In this document: positions 22,753 to 31,081 of the stretch, one piece after another
Layout of the letters: the number at the start of each line of letters is the position of its first letter
Numbering within the stretch: the first letter of the stretch is position 1
Assembly (NCBI RefSeq): GCF_003205205.1
Contig: NZ_QJRL01000009.1
Coordinates: forward strand, 62,001 to 126,000
Length of the DNA stretch: 64,000 nucleotides
Direction of reading: 5' to 3'
DNA from: Pseudomonas sp. LB-090624
Lineage (GTDB): Bacteria; Pseudomonadota; Gammaproteobacteria; Pseudomonadales; Pseudomonadaceae
The notes under the pieces: generated by a model
Databases searched by the model: none
Seen by the model: the letters and a program-made list of their open reading frames with translations, nothing else
Told to the model about the DNA's origin: nothing
Program-made: the position numbers and the translations under genes

Positions 22753-23188
22753 CCTGGCTGGCGGCAGTCACCCATTCGGCCCGAAGAACGCTTCAAAGTC
22801 TTCCAGCGAAGCGTCGGGTACCCTGACAACCAAGGGGTAGCGCTCGGCCAGACGCTGTTGGAAGAAGCTCTAGACTTCGACGACGCCAACGTGCAACTGC
22901 TAGCGCTGGCTTGTTGCAGTCCCACAATGACGCGCCGGGCAACCTGCAAACCCTGGTCCTGCCAGACCAGCGCGAACTCCTGTGAATTTACTTCCAAGTC
23001 GCCCCCGCGCCGCCTCGATGGGCGATGAGGGAACCTGAAGAAAATGCCAGCGTCATAGCCTCATGCAGCAACTCGGCATCAGTGGACTCGATGCCGCAAT
23101 CCGCACCCCTCAGGATATGGACAGTGCACGTGGTATCGAGCCGTTCGACCTGGAATTGCGAGGAGCAACAGCATGCACGAACGGATGA
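22753..23188 (+). pseudogene. Decayed coding remnants, possibly from an integrative conjugative element
   Basis: From 22753 a coding-like frame reads RPEERFKVFQRSVGYPDNQG and EEALDFDDANVQLLALA. The continuation GLLQSHNDAPGNLQ, then LVLPDQRELL* (stop 22983-22985), lies in another frame, implying a frameshift near 22905-22918. A second piece, 23063-23188 (MQQLGISGLDAAIRTPQDMD, then EPFDLEL), overlaps the start of the DsbA-like gene by 16 nt. I cannot name the parent proteins. The adjacent DsbA-like gene resembles those found in ICE conjugation modules, hence the suggestion. Confidence 0.4.
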
Positions 23189-23850
23189 GTGCAACCAACC
23201 TAAAGTGGGCCTGCGGCTGGCTCGCAGCCGCGGTTTTGGCACTGTGCTGGTGGCTGCCGCTACCTTTTCGGTCCACCGCCGATGATGGCCCGCCGCGGAT
23301 CTACGGCAACCCCGAAGCGCGCTTCACTATCACCCTCTACGCCGACCTGGAATGCCCGCACTGCCAGGTCTACCTGCCGCAACTGCAGCGCTGGATCGTC
23401 ACCAATGATCACGTCAACCTCGCCTGGCGTCACCTGCCCCTCCCCCTGCATGAACCGGCCGCCAGTCGGGAAGCGCGGCGGATGGAATGCGTGGGTCAGC
23501 CTGAAGGACGCGAAGGCTTGTGGGGGAAGGTGGTCTGGGTCTACCTGCATACCCAAGGCAACGGCCGTCGGTTGGCTTCTGAACAAGACTATCCAGACAT
23601 CAGCCCGTCCCTGCAAAGCTGCATGGCCGGCGAACGGGCAGCTCAAGTCGTGGACACGCAAAAAGCGGAAACTTTGGGGAACGGACTCAACCCTACCCCT
23701 ACGCTGCGCCTGACCGACAATCACACCCAGCACACCCTGATCCTGGAAGGCCCAATCGACCACGATGTCTTGCTGTCCGCAGTGGACCTGTTGGGCGCGG
23801 CCGAAATTATTGAAATGCCCGCTGACGCGATCAGCGATATGCCCAGGTAG
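23173..23850 (+). CDS. DsbA-like thiol-disulfide oxidoreductase, membrane-anchored or exported
   Basis: 225 aa from ATG 23173 behind GAGGAGCAACAGC. Residues ~9-33 are a hydrophobic anchor or signal (WACGWLAAAVLALCWWLPLPF). The thioredoxin-fold active site is ECPHC at the end of ITLYADLECPHCQVYLPQL, with the cis-Pro region in GLNPTPTLRL. C-terminal ~40 residues are variable. Acts in the periplasm on disulfides. Comparable proteins occur in Pseudomonas ICE transfer regions; the preceding remnants fit that origin (inference). It looks intact despite the decayed surroundings. Confidence 0.75.
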   Translation: MHERMSATNLKWACGWLAAAVLALCWWLPLPFRSTADDGPPRIYGNPEARFTITLYADLECPHCQVYLPQLQRWIVTNDHVNLAWRHLPLPLHEPAASREARRMECVGQPEGREGLWGKVVWVYLHTQGNGRRLASEQDYPDISPSLQSCMAGERAAQVVDTQKAETLGNGLNPTPTLRLTDNHTQHTLILEGPIDHDVLLSAVDLLGAAEIIEMPADAISDMPR

Positions 23851-24046
23851 CCCACGGCGTCACGGCTAGGGGAAGGCGGGGTGAGTTCGTACTGATTTTG
23901 CGGGTGGGGGATCAAGACAGAGGCTCAGTAACTAGCTTCTTGGCGCCCGCTGCCAAAGGGCAGTGATTGAGGCACTGCTCGACGCTGTCAGCCGCCCCCG
24001 CTGCAACTATGTACAGCGGGCACAGAACACCGAGCATCACAAAGTA

Positions 24047-24718
24047 TCAAAATAATGAGAGCGGATAGTTCATGACCAAACGATTTTCATTAAAGCTCGT
24101 GTGGCACCCCACCCCCGACGCAAGGTCGAGTTACGCCATTTAATATTCAAGTCTTTGAGCGCGCCAGCCTGGAACAGGTAAGCAAGCTCTGTCTCCCGCC
24201 CCCACTCTTTGACGCCGATTTCACCTCCTACATGAATACCGCTACCTTTGATATAACGATTCATAATGACCAGACCGGGAACGCCCAATGCCACGAAATT
24301 ATAATCGTGACGCACCTGCCAGGAGCGCTCATTGGCATTTTCGTAACTGGAACTAAAGCTGTCGTTGGCCAGCGATCCACCCGAAGTACCGTTGACTTTC
24401 ATCCAGCCGTCTTGACCGGAAACCTTCTGCAAGCCGATATAAAAGGTGTTCGCGCCATACATCGCTGAAAACAATCCGGACCAGGTCCGATTGTCGAGAT
24501 CCCCCGCCAGCGACCGCCCGTCATCCTTACCGGTGTACCACTGGATGTTCGCACCCAGGGTCCATTTACGCATGGGCTGACTGTGAGTGATCTGGATCAT
24601 CTGCTGGCGGTAGATATCCTTTAACTCCGCCCCCCACCCGCCAAGCAATGTACGCTTGTTATTGAAGGTGTACTCGCCACCGACGAAGTTGAAGCGATCC
24701 GAAGTGACACCCCAACCT
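24047..24718 (-). pseudogene. OprD-family porin remnant: 5'-truncated and frameshifted
   Basis: Reading on -, VTSDRFNFVGGEYTFNNKRT, ELKDIYRQQMIQITHSQPM, FSAMYGANTFYIGLQKVSGQ and LQAGALKDLNIKWRN-type segments are the C-terminal half of an OprD outer-membrane porin. A TAA at 24719-24721 precedes the first recognisable codons, and the first ~200 residues are missing. Near 24100 the frame shifts: the continuous frame ends ALMKIVWS* at 24070, while the correct C-terminus NENRLVMNYPLSLF* is in another frame, ending at 24047. Non-functional. It abuts the DUF3396 gene by 16 nt, marking an island edge. Confidence 0.85.
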
Positions 24719-24734
24719 TAAGCTTCCAGCACCA

Positions 24735-25856
24735 CTATTCCTGGCCTGCCCAATACCAGAAGGTCGCCCCCCATGCAGAGCCTACAAACTCCGGCATAAC
24801 CTCGCCTGCGTTGAAGAAACGACGGGAGTCGGCCTGGGCTGGGCTGAACCAATACCCGGTATGGGTACAGATGCCACCTGCGGCGATTTTTCTCGGGCTT
24901 TGCGCGACCGGCCCATCCTCATCGAAGCGTGCATACCAACGCAGCGAACGTTCCTCGTCATAGCCATTGCCATACTCGGAGTACGATTGCAGCGTATCCG
25001 GGTCCGACGAACGCAACGGCTTCAATACACGGTTAGCGGCAACGTACAGCTTGGGCAGTTCTGTTACAGAGCCCAGCTCAGGTAAGGCACCGGCCCTGAC
25101 GACCAACCCACTGCTGTACTCGAGGCATTGGATGCCTCCTTGAGAGGACAGCTTGCGGCGTACTGAATCCAGGCCGCCCAGTCGCTCCAGCAGTGTTCGA
25201 CCCACGATGGTGAACCAGTTAACGCCCTTGATAGACCCGACCAGCCTCAGTGAATGGGCCATTGCCATGGTATCGACTTCCAATCCTGGGTACTTCTGTG
25301 AAAGCTCGTATTCGATTGGCATATACCTGTCGAAGTCATACGGTAACAAAGTGGATAAGCCGCCAAAGCCGTGCTCGGCATCCACCTGCTCACTGAGATA
25401 CAGCACCCACTCCTGAAACCGCTCAACGCCGTCAGGCGTGCCCAACTCCTCCCAGGGCACGGTCAACTTAATGTAAGACCTTAGAGAATCACCGAGATCC
25501 TCAAGGGTAGTAAGCACCGCCAAACTGTAGACACCAACGTCATAAGCAGAGGAAGCGCTACTCAAATACAATTCAAATTGATCCGCTTTCGCTGTAACTG
25601 CCTCCAAGGCACTTTCCAGCGACTTGCCGGAGTACTTCTTGTAGCGCTTATAAACCATACTTCGAAGCGAGCCTTCAAACTCCACTGAGAATTTCCGAAA
25701 GCAGGCGACTATATTACTTATAACTGCAGGCGTGTAGCCATTTTTAAAATACAACGTAACGACCAAGCCTAGTCTGACTACCGGAACGCCCTCGGAAGAG
25801 TCGAATTCGAGACCGGCGAGTTCATTTTTAATTTTTTCAATATTGTTCATTGTCAT
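24735..25856 (-). CDS. DUF3396-family T6SS immunity protein
   Basis: 373 aa. Start ATG 25856 (MTMNNIEKIKNELAGLEF) is 5 nt after the effector stop, with AAGGAT inside the effector end; the longer frame is a shadow. GC content is lower than in the tss genes. Segments such as GLVVTLYFKNGYTP, GSLRSMVYKRYKKYSGKSLE, SLRLVGSIKGVNWFTIVGRT and CTHTGYWFSPAQADSRRFF match the DUF3396 (type VI immunity) family, known as the cognate partner of VRR-NUC/REase-type T6SS effectors (TseV/TsiV, TseT/TsiT). No signal peptide is seen, so it acts in the cytoplasm, consistent with a DNA-targeting toxin. Confidence 0.85.
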   Translation of the reverse strand: MTMNNIEKIKNELAGLEFDSSEGVPVVRLGLVVTLYFKNGYTPAVISNIVACFRKFSVEFEGSLRSMVYKRYKKYSGKSLESALEAVTAKADQFELYLSSASSAYDVGVYSLAVLTTLEDLGDSLRSYIKLTVPWEELGTPDGVERFQEWVLYLSEQVDAEHGFGGLSTLLPYDFDRYMPIEYELSQKYPGLEVDTMAMAHSLRLVGSIKGVNWFTIVGRTLLERLGGLDSVRRKLSSQGGIQCLEYSSGLVVRAGALPELGSVTELPKLYVAANRVLKPLRSSDPDTLQSYSEYGNGYDEERSLRWYARFDEDGPVAQSPRKIAAGGICTHTGYWFSPAQADSRRFFNAGEVMPEFVGSAWGATFWYWAGQE

Positions 25857-25861
25857 ATCCT

Positions 25862-27115
25862 TCACGCTGAGGCGGCAGTCAGCACTGCCCCTCCTCCGAG
25901 AACAGCCGCTAAAACTCCCCAGAACATTTGAGCAAGCCTGACCAAAACAACAAGAGCACTCACAATAGCCGCAGGTACGCCAGCGGCCACCAACCCAGCA
26001 CCGATGGCAATTACCACCACAACGGTACCCACGACGATGCCGATATCTACTAGAACTTGTACCCAATCAATTTCCTTGAGCATGTCAAGGGTCAAGTCAG
26101 TGTAGCGTTGTACCTGCTGCCACATTTCCCTCAACTGTTCATCTGTCCATCGCAGCACTTCTCCTGTGCTCTCGCTCACCCACTCCCAGGCCTTTCCGGC
26201 TTCTTGGCGAATCCATTTACCTTGCTGCGTCAGCCAGACGCTAGCGCTCTCCAAATACTGCCTGACCTCTTGAGACAAAGCATCGATCGCATTCTTTCCG
26301 CCTTCGCGTAAACTTTCCACAGCTTCCTGAGCCAAAGTCCACGCCTCAACATAGGCAGGTTTGGATGTCGCTGTTGGGCCATAAACAGGTACTGGTGTTG
26401 GAGCCTTCCGAGGCCGCTCGAACGGGACAGGCCACTGTCGAGAGTCGTACGCTTGCGTCGGATTGGTGTGAGCATTGTACTCACGATCCTTTTCACGCTC
26501 TTCGTTCTCTCGGCAGTCAGTCACCTCCAGAACCGAAAATTTTTTTGAACTGCCCGCAATCCGGATATAGTCCCTACGTTGTTCACTGCCTAGCACATCA
26601 CCTGGAAACTTGACCTCAACAATACGTTCCAAATTATTCGGATGCTCGACTCCCTGATGATCTGGGCCCGCCTGCCCAGGCCACCTGATACTCTTATTCG
26701 TGACAATTGTCACATCGGGCCGCCTGAGCTTTCCCCCCATGAATCCTTTCGGAAATGGTGTCAATGAATGCCGCCGCCCTGAATCCTGCACTCCGCCCGA
26801 CGAGCTTAAAAAGGGCTTAGGCGGAGAAAACCTCATATCAAAGCTAACCTCAGCCTTGTAGGCCCAGTTAAATGCAAAACGGTACTCGTCCGCCCTGATC
26901 AAGCCGCTCATAACAATCTGTTTCAGCTCAATAGAGTTGCTCCCGCCACTCTTACTACTCCGCATGCTCAGCTTGGGAAACTTCATGGCATACTCGGCCT
27001 TTTCCATCAAATACGGCTTATTTCCAAGCGAAGGCAACGGGGCGTCCTTGACCGTACCCTCGATACTCGTTTTGGTACAACCCTGCGGCAGTTCTGGCAT
27101 TTGTGGCATAGCCAT
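25862..27115 (-). CDS. T6SS nuclease effector, VRR-NUC-like, with C-terminal helical and membrane-hairpin extension
   Basis: 417 aa from ATG 27115, 15 nt after the vgrG stop. Residues ~125-200 form a PD-(D/E)XK nuclease core of VRR-NUC type: Asp134 in RRPDVTIV, Glu167-x-Lys169 in RIVEVKFPGD, then SEQRRDYIRIAG with Gln179. Such effectors cut DNA in rival cells. Residues ~255-350 are amphipathic, Trp/Gln/Glu-rich helix (AQEAVESLREGG, WIRQEAGKAWEW, MWQQVQRYTDL). Residues ~352-416 are strongly hydrophobic, probably two or more membrane helices. A toxin in the middle with a membrane-active tail is unusual. N-terminal ~120 residues are unassigned. Cargo of the preceding VgrG by position; the neutralising DUF3396 gene follows. 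Confidence 0.8.
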   Translation of the reverse strand: MAMPQMPELPQGCTKTSIEGTVKDAPLPSLGNKPYLMEKAEYAMKFPKLSMRSSKSGGSNSIELKQIVMSGLIRADEYRFAFNWAYKAEVSFDMRFSPPKPFLSSSGGVQDSGRRHSLTPFPKGFMGGKLRRPDVTIVTNKSIRWPGQAGPDHQGVEHPNNLERIVEVKFPGDVLGSEQRRDYIRIAGSSKKFSVLEVTDCRENEEREKDREYNAHTNPTQAYDSRQWPVPFERPRKAPTPVPVYGPTATSKPAYVEAWTLAQEAVESLREGGKNAIDALSQEVRQYLESASVWLTQQGKWIRQEAGKAWEWVSESTGEVLRWTDEQLREMWQQVQRYTDLTLDMLKEIDWVQVLVDIGIVVGTVVVVIAIGAGLVAAGVPAAIVSALVVLVRLAQMFWGVLAAVLGGGAVLTAASA

Positions 27116-27130
27116 ACGTCATCCCTCTGA

Positions 27131-29374
27131 CTAGATATCTTTGTGGTCCATGTTCAACTCCTGAGGCGCTGCTTCACCCGCCCTGAACAACTGCTCTACC
27201 GGCTCAGGCTTGCGTTGCGGCGTCAGCAGATTCAAATCCGCTGGCCCCTCTGTCACCGCCTGGAAGGTGAAGCCCTTTTCATCGCTATACCCAGCCAAAC
27301 GCGTCCCGTCAGGTTGTACGAGTACATAGGCGGCTCCCGCGAGAGGCTTGCCCGTTTTCTCGTCAAGCAGCTGATACCGCCCACGGTGCTTCTGAAGCGG
27401 CGCAGGCACCGCCCCCGCTTGATCTGCATCCACCGCCCCCGGCAACGCCGGCGCCTTCACCGCTATCCCGCTGCCACTGCCCGGCGAACCACCGGCATTG
27501 AGCAAGATCTGCGAGCCCAGCACCGTCACCCCTCCGGGATCGAGCTTGATGAAACTGCCACCGGCCTTGAGCGTCAGCTCCAGCCCCGCTTCGATCACGA
27601 CCTTCTCCCCAGCCTTGATGTGAATCTCCCTGCCCGCCTCCACCAACTGCGAGCCACCGATCTTCACGTGCTGGCTGTTGCCCACGGTCAGGTGGTCGTC
27701 GAGCTTGATCTCGGTCTTGCGGTCGCCCACCGTGGTGCGGTGTTCCTCGGCCTCGGACTTGCTGTAGCTGTTGCCCACCACGGTATCGTGGCGCTCGTTG
27801 CCGACGTAGACCTTCTGGTCATGGCCGATGTGCTGGTCCCAGTCACGCTGAGCGTGCACGAAGATCTGCTCCTGGCCTGTCTTGTCCTCGATACGCAGCT
27901 CGTTGAAGCCGCCGCCACCGGGGCTGCTCAGGGTTTTGAACACGCTGCGAGTCTTGTGCGCCGGTAGTTCATAAGGCGGGACGTTCTCGCCGTGATACAG
28001 GCATCCACTCACAAGCGGGCGGTCAGGATCACCTTCGAGAAAATCGACCAGCACTTCCATGCCAACCCGTGGGATGGCCACACCGCCGTATCGCTCGCCC
28101 GCCCAGCTGGACGACACCCGCAGCCAGCAGCTGGTGGTCTCGTCGCCCTGGCCTTCACGGTCCCAGAAAAACTGCACCTTCACCCGGCCGTACTTGTCGC
28201 AATAGATCTCCTCGCCCTTCGGGCCGGTGACTATGGCGCTCTGGCTGCCTAGCACCTGGGGTTTGGGGTGTTTGTGCGGCGGGCGGTAGAACACGTCCCA
28301 TGGGGTAGCCAGGAAACGGTTGCGGTACCCCTGGTGGAAGTCTTCCTTATCGTCGGTTGTGTCGCTGGTCACCGACTCTTCCAGTACCTGCGGCTGCTTG
28401 CCTTCGTGATGCACCTCGGTCAGCAGCCACAGGTCGTTCCACTCGGCGCGCGGGTGTTCGGACAACCCCATGAAGTGCCCACTCACCAAACGGGTCACAT
28501 CACCCTGGCCCTCGGCCAGGCAAAAGTCGGCACGATGGCGTTCTAGCGCGCGCTGACTCAGTTGCTTGCCGCGCGTGCGATCGGTAAAACCAGCCGGGTA
28601 GTCGTAGTCCTCCAGATCTGGCTCAGCGAAAGCCGGCTGGGCTGGTTTATACGCGGCTTCCATTAGCAGGCGTGGCTTCTGGAAGTCGTAGTCGCGACGA
28701 GTAACGCGGCTGCGGCGGGTTTCTAAACGCACGTTGAAGCGCTTTATCACAGGCTCATCGGCGACCATGCCGCTGCCCTGCATGTAGGCCACCGGAGCGC
28801 TCAGCTTGGGAAAGAACGTCTGGTCGTCGCCAAATACCAGCAGATGGCCTTCGCGGCTGTGCTCAAAGTGGTAGTGCATGCCCTCTTCTTCACACAGGCG
28901 CTGCACGAAGTGCAGATCGGTCTCGTCGTACTGCACGCAGTACTCGCGCACAGGGCACGGGGTGCTGAGGCTGAAGCGGTAGGCGTCGCTCGGTAGGCCG
29001 TGCTCTTCGAAGATCGTACCGATGATCTGCGGGGCGCTCAGTTGCTGGAATATGCGCTGGTTAGTGCGGTGCGCCAGGTACGCCAGGTGCGGCACCAGCA
29101 CCATTCGGTAGCGGTGCAAACGCTTGCCCGAATCGCCTTGGCCGACCTGGTAAACAAGCGCGTGGATACCGTTACCGTCAAGGTCGAAGGCCAGGAACGC
29201 CTGCTTGTGCAGCAGGATTTCCAGATCGATGTCAGGGCGTTCGCTGACCAGTTCCACCTTGAAGCAGTAGGGTTGGCTGACGGCCTCGTGGCCGGTGAAC
29301 GACAGCACCTGAAAGTCGACATCGGCGTTTTCCAGGGTCAGGCTGAAGTGAGTTGCATCGCTAGGGTTGAACAT
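27131..29374 (-). CDS. vgrG: VgrG spike protein (TssI) with C-terminal transthyretin-like adaptor domain
   Basis: 747 aa. gp27-like N-terminus (HFSLTLENADVDFQVLSFTG), gp5/OB region (DKYGRVKVQFFWDREGQGDE; WAGERYGGVAIPRVGMEVLV), DUF2345 beta-helix repeats ending near VLGSQILLNAGG. A further ~85-residue domain (RGRYQLLDEKTGKPLAGAAY and on to LNLLTPQ) has the transthyretin-like beta-sandwich pattern used by some VgrGs to hold effectors. Start ATG 29374 lies inside the end of the kinase gene (14-nt overlap). It heads a vgrG-effector-immunity tail of the tss operon. Confidence 0.93.
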   Translation of the reverse strand: MFNPSDATHFSLTLENADVDFQVLSFTGHEAVSQPYCFKVELVSERPDIDLEILLHKQAFLAFDLDGNGIHALVYQVGQGDSGKRLHRYRMVLVPHLAYLAHRTNQRIFQQLSAPQIIGTIFEEHGLPSDAYRFSLSTPCPVREYCVQYDETDLHFVQRLCEEEGMHYHFEHSREGHLLVFGDDQTFFPKLSAPVAYMQGSGMVADEPVIKRFNVRLETRRSRVTRRDYDFQKPRLLMEAAYKPAQPAFAEPDLEDYDYPAGFTDRTRGKQLSQRALERHRADFCLAEGQGDVTRLVSGHFMGLSEHPRAEWNDLWLLTEVHHEGKQPQVLEESVTSDTTDDKEDFHQGYRNRFLATPWDVFYRPPHKHPKPQVLGSQSAIVTGPKGEEIYCDKYGRVKVQFFWDREGQGDETTSCWLRVSSSWAGERYGGVAIPRVGMEVLVDFLEGDPDRPLVSGCLYHGENVPPYELPAHKTRSVFKTLSSPGGGGFNELRIEDKTGQEQIFVHAQRDWDQHIGHDQKVYVGNERHDTVVGNSYSKSEAEEHRTTVGDRKTEIKLDDHLTVGNSQHVKIGGSQLVEAGREIHIKAGEKVVIEAGLELTLKAGGSFIKLDPGGVTVLGSQILLNAGGSPGSGSGIAVKAPALPGAVDADQAGAVPAPLQKHRGRYQLLDEKTGKPLAGAAYVLVQPDGTRLAGYSDEKGFTFQAVTEGPADLNLLTPQRKPEPVEQLFRAGEAAPQELNMDHKDI

Positions 29375-30353
29375 GGGGGCTCTCCGTGTCCGCAGGATAT
29401 CCTTGGGGTTGGCCGAACCAACGGCGCAATAACGAAAGGGGGGGGATCACCAGGGCCTGTTGCAGCCCCCGGGCACCGGACTGGCGGGCCGCAGGGTCCA
29501 GCGCCAGGGCCTGGCGCAGTGCCGGCCACACCTTGGCCGGCAGGTTGGCAGGCCGGTCCAGCGACTGGCCTGGATACTGTTCACCCATGGCTCGAGCACC
29601 AACGCGATCAAACGGTTGCTTGCCCCCGGCCAACTCGTAAATGACGCAGGCGGCGGCGAACAGGTCGGAAGCTGTCGACAAGGGCGCGCCATCGAGTAGC
29701 TCAGGAGCGGCATAGGCCGGGGTCCAAGCCCTGATACGATTGCGGCTGAGCCGGGCCAGGCCATCGAGCACGCCGTCCATGGCTTGGCCCAGGCCAAAGT
29801 CGAGCAGCTGCACGCCCTGCTCGCCGAGAATCAAGTTGCTGGGTTTGATATCACCATGTAACACACCGTGCCCATGAGCAAAGGCCAGTGCGTCCAACAG
29901 GCCCATGGCAATGCTGCTCAGTTCACCCCAAGCCAAGCCCAGAGGTTGCTCGCACAGCAGTCGGTCCAAAGGCATACCGGACAACAGCTGCATGCTGAAG
30001 AAGGCCCGTTGGCTGGCGGCGTCCACCTCGAAGCTGTGCACCCGTACCACGCCTTGGTGCGACAGATGGCGAGTGAGTGCGTACTCGCTGTACAGCAAAG
30101 CAGCACTATCGGGACAAACGGCGACGTCGTCGCGCAGCAGCTTGATCGCCACCAACGGCTGCGGTTCGCCACACTGCTCAGCCAGCAGATCGCGGGCGCG
30201 GTAGACCATGCCCACACCGCCAGCACCGAGCAAGCCTTCTAGCTTGTAGCGCCCGTTCAGCAGCGGTGGCAGCACGCCAGGCAGCGGCGTGGCGACCGTA
30301 GCAAAGTAACTCCGGTGATCGCTGGCGCTGCCCAGCAACTCGACAGCGTTCAT
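29361..30353 (-). CDS. stk1: T6SS-associated Ser/Thr protein kinase Stk1
   Basis: 330 aa. Start ATG 30353 (MNAVELLGSAS) overlaps the phosphatase stop as ATGA; the longer frame is a shadow. Kinase motifs: Gly loop LLGAGGVGMVYRARD, Lys71 in VAIKLL, catalytic Asp168 in VLHGDIKPSNLIL (HGD in place of HRD), DFG at 185, APE in YAAPELLDG. It ends shortly after the kinase core with a WFGQPQG tail, without a membrane segment or sensor domain, as in P. aeruginosa Stk1. With Stp1 it likely sets a phosphorylation switch, possibly through the FHA protein of the same operon. Confidence 0.92.
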   Translation of the reverse strand: MNAVELLGSASDHRSYFATVATPLPGVLPPLLNGRYKLEGLLGAGGVGMVYRARDLLAEQCGEPQPLVAIKLLRDDVAVCPDSAALLYSEYALTRHLSHQGVVRVHSFEVDAASQRAFFSMQLLSGMPLDRLLCEQPLGLAWGELSSIAMGLLDALAFAHGHGVLHGDIKPSNLILGEQGVQLLDFGLGQAMDGVLDGLARLSRNRIRAWTPAYAAPELLDGAPLSTASDLFAAACVIYELAGGKQPFDRVGARAMGEQYPGQSLDRPANLPAKVWPALRQALALDPAARQSGARGLQQALVIPPLSLLRRWFGQPQGYPADTESPHVQP

Positions 30354-31081
30354 TGGCGCACTACCACGCCGGTAAGGTTGTCCGGGGCTCGACCCTGCAG
30401 CACCTTGTCGAACAGGAATTCCAGGGCCCGGGGCGGCTGGGCCTGACTCAACGCCTTGCTCAGGCTCTCGTCGCTCTGCCCCTGATACAGACCGTCGCTG
30501 CACAGTAGGAAGGTGTCGCCGGGCATCACCCTGAATTCCAGTACCTCCAGACGCAGTGTTTCATCACCGCCCAGAGCGCGGGTCAGGGCGTGAGCGCCGG
30601 GCTGCTGCCCGGCCTCTTCGCTGCTGTAGCGGCCTTGGTCGATCAATTGCTCGCGCAACGAGTGGTCGCGGGTCAGCTGGAACAAGCGCTTGCCGCGCCA
30701 CAGGTAGCAGCGGCTGTCGCCGGCCCAGATGCATGCAGCACGCCCTTCGCGCACTAGCAGCACCACCACGGTGCTACCCATGATCGGCTCAGCGCGCCCA
30801 ACGACCACGGTCAGCGCCTCGCCCAAGCGGCGATTGACCCAATGCAGACACTGACGCACCTCACGCACCTGCTCGTCTAGGCTGCCCTCCAGCGCCAGAC
30901 CGTTGAGGGCTCCGACCACCATCTGACTGGCCAGATCACCAGCCTGGTGGCCCCCCATGCCGTCGGCGACCGCCCACAGGCAGCGCTCGGGGCAGTCGAG
31001 GTAGGCATCTTCGTTGCGCCTGCGCACCTTTCCTGGATCGGTGCGCCCGGCGCTGCGCCAATGTCCCGTCACCAGCGTCAC
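30350..31081 (-). CDS. stp1: PP2C-type Ser/Thr phosphatase Stp1
   Basis: 243 aa from GTG 31081, overlapping the tssM stop as GTGA. PP2C metal-binding motifs: RRNEDAYLD, AVADGMGGHQAGD, LLCSDGLYQ and the final RAPDNLTGVVVRQ. Cytoplasmic; antagonises Stk1 in H2-type T6SS loci. Overlaps at both ends suggest translational coupling. Confidence 0.93.
   Translation of the reverse strand: MTLVTGHWRSAGRTDPGKVRRRNEDAYLDCPERCLWAVADGMGGHQAGDLASQMVVGALNGLALEGSLDEQVREVRQCLHWVNRRLGEALTVVVGRAEPIMGSTVVVLLVREGRAACIWAGDSRCYLWRGKRLFQLTRDHSLREQLIDQGRYSSEEAGQQPGAHALTRALGGDETLRLEVLEFRVMPGDTFLLCSDGLYQGQSDESLSKALSQAQPPRALEFLFDKVLQGRAPDNLTGVVVRQ

Noticed and set aside
23851..24046. Possible attR copy of the tRNA-Gly 3' end on the left side of the island
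   Set aside because: Read through 22.7-24.7 kb for the GAGCGGGAAACGAGACTCG-type sequence and found no copy.
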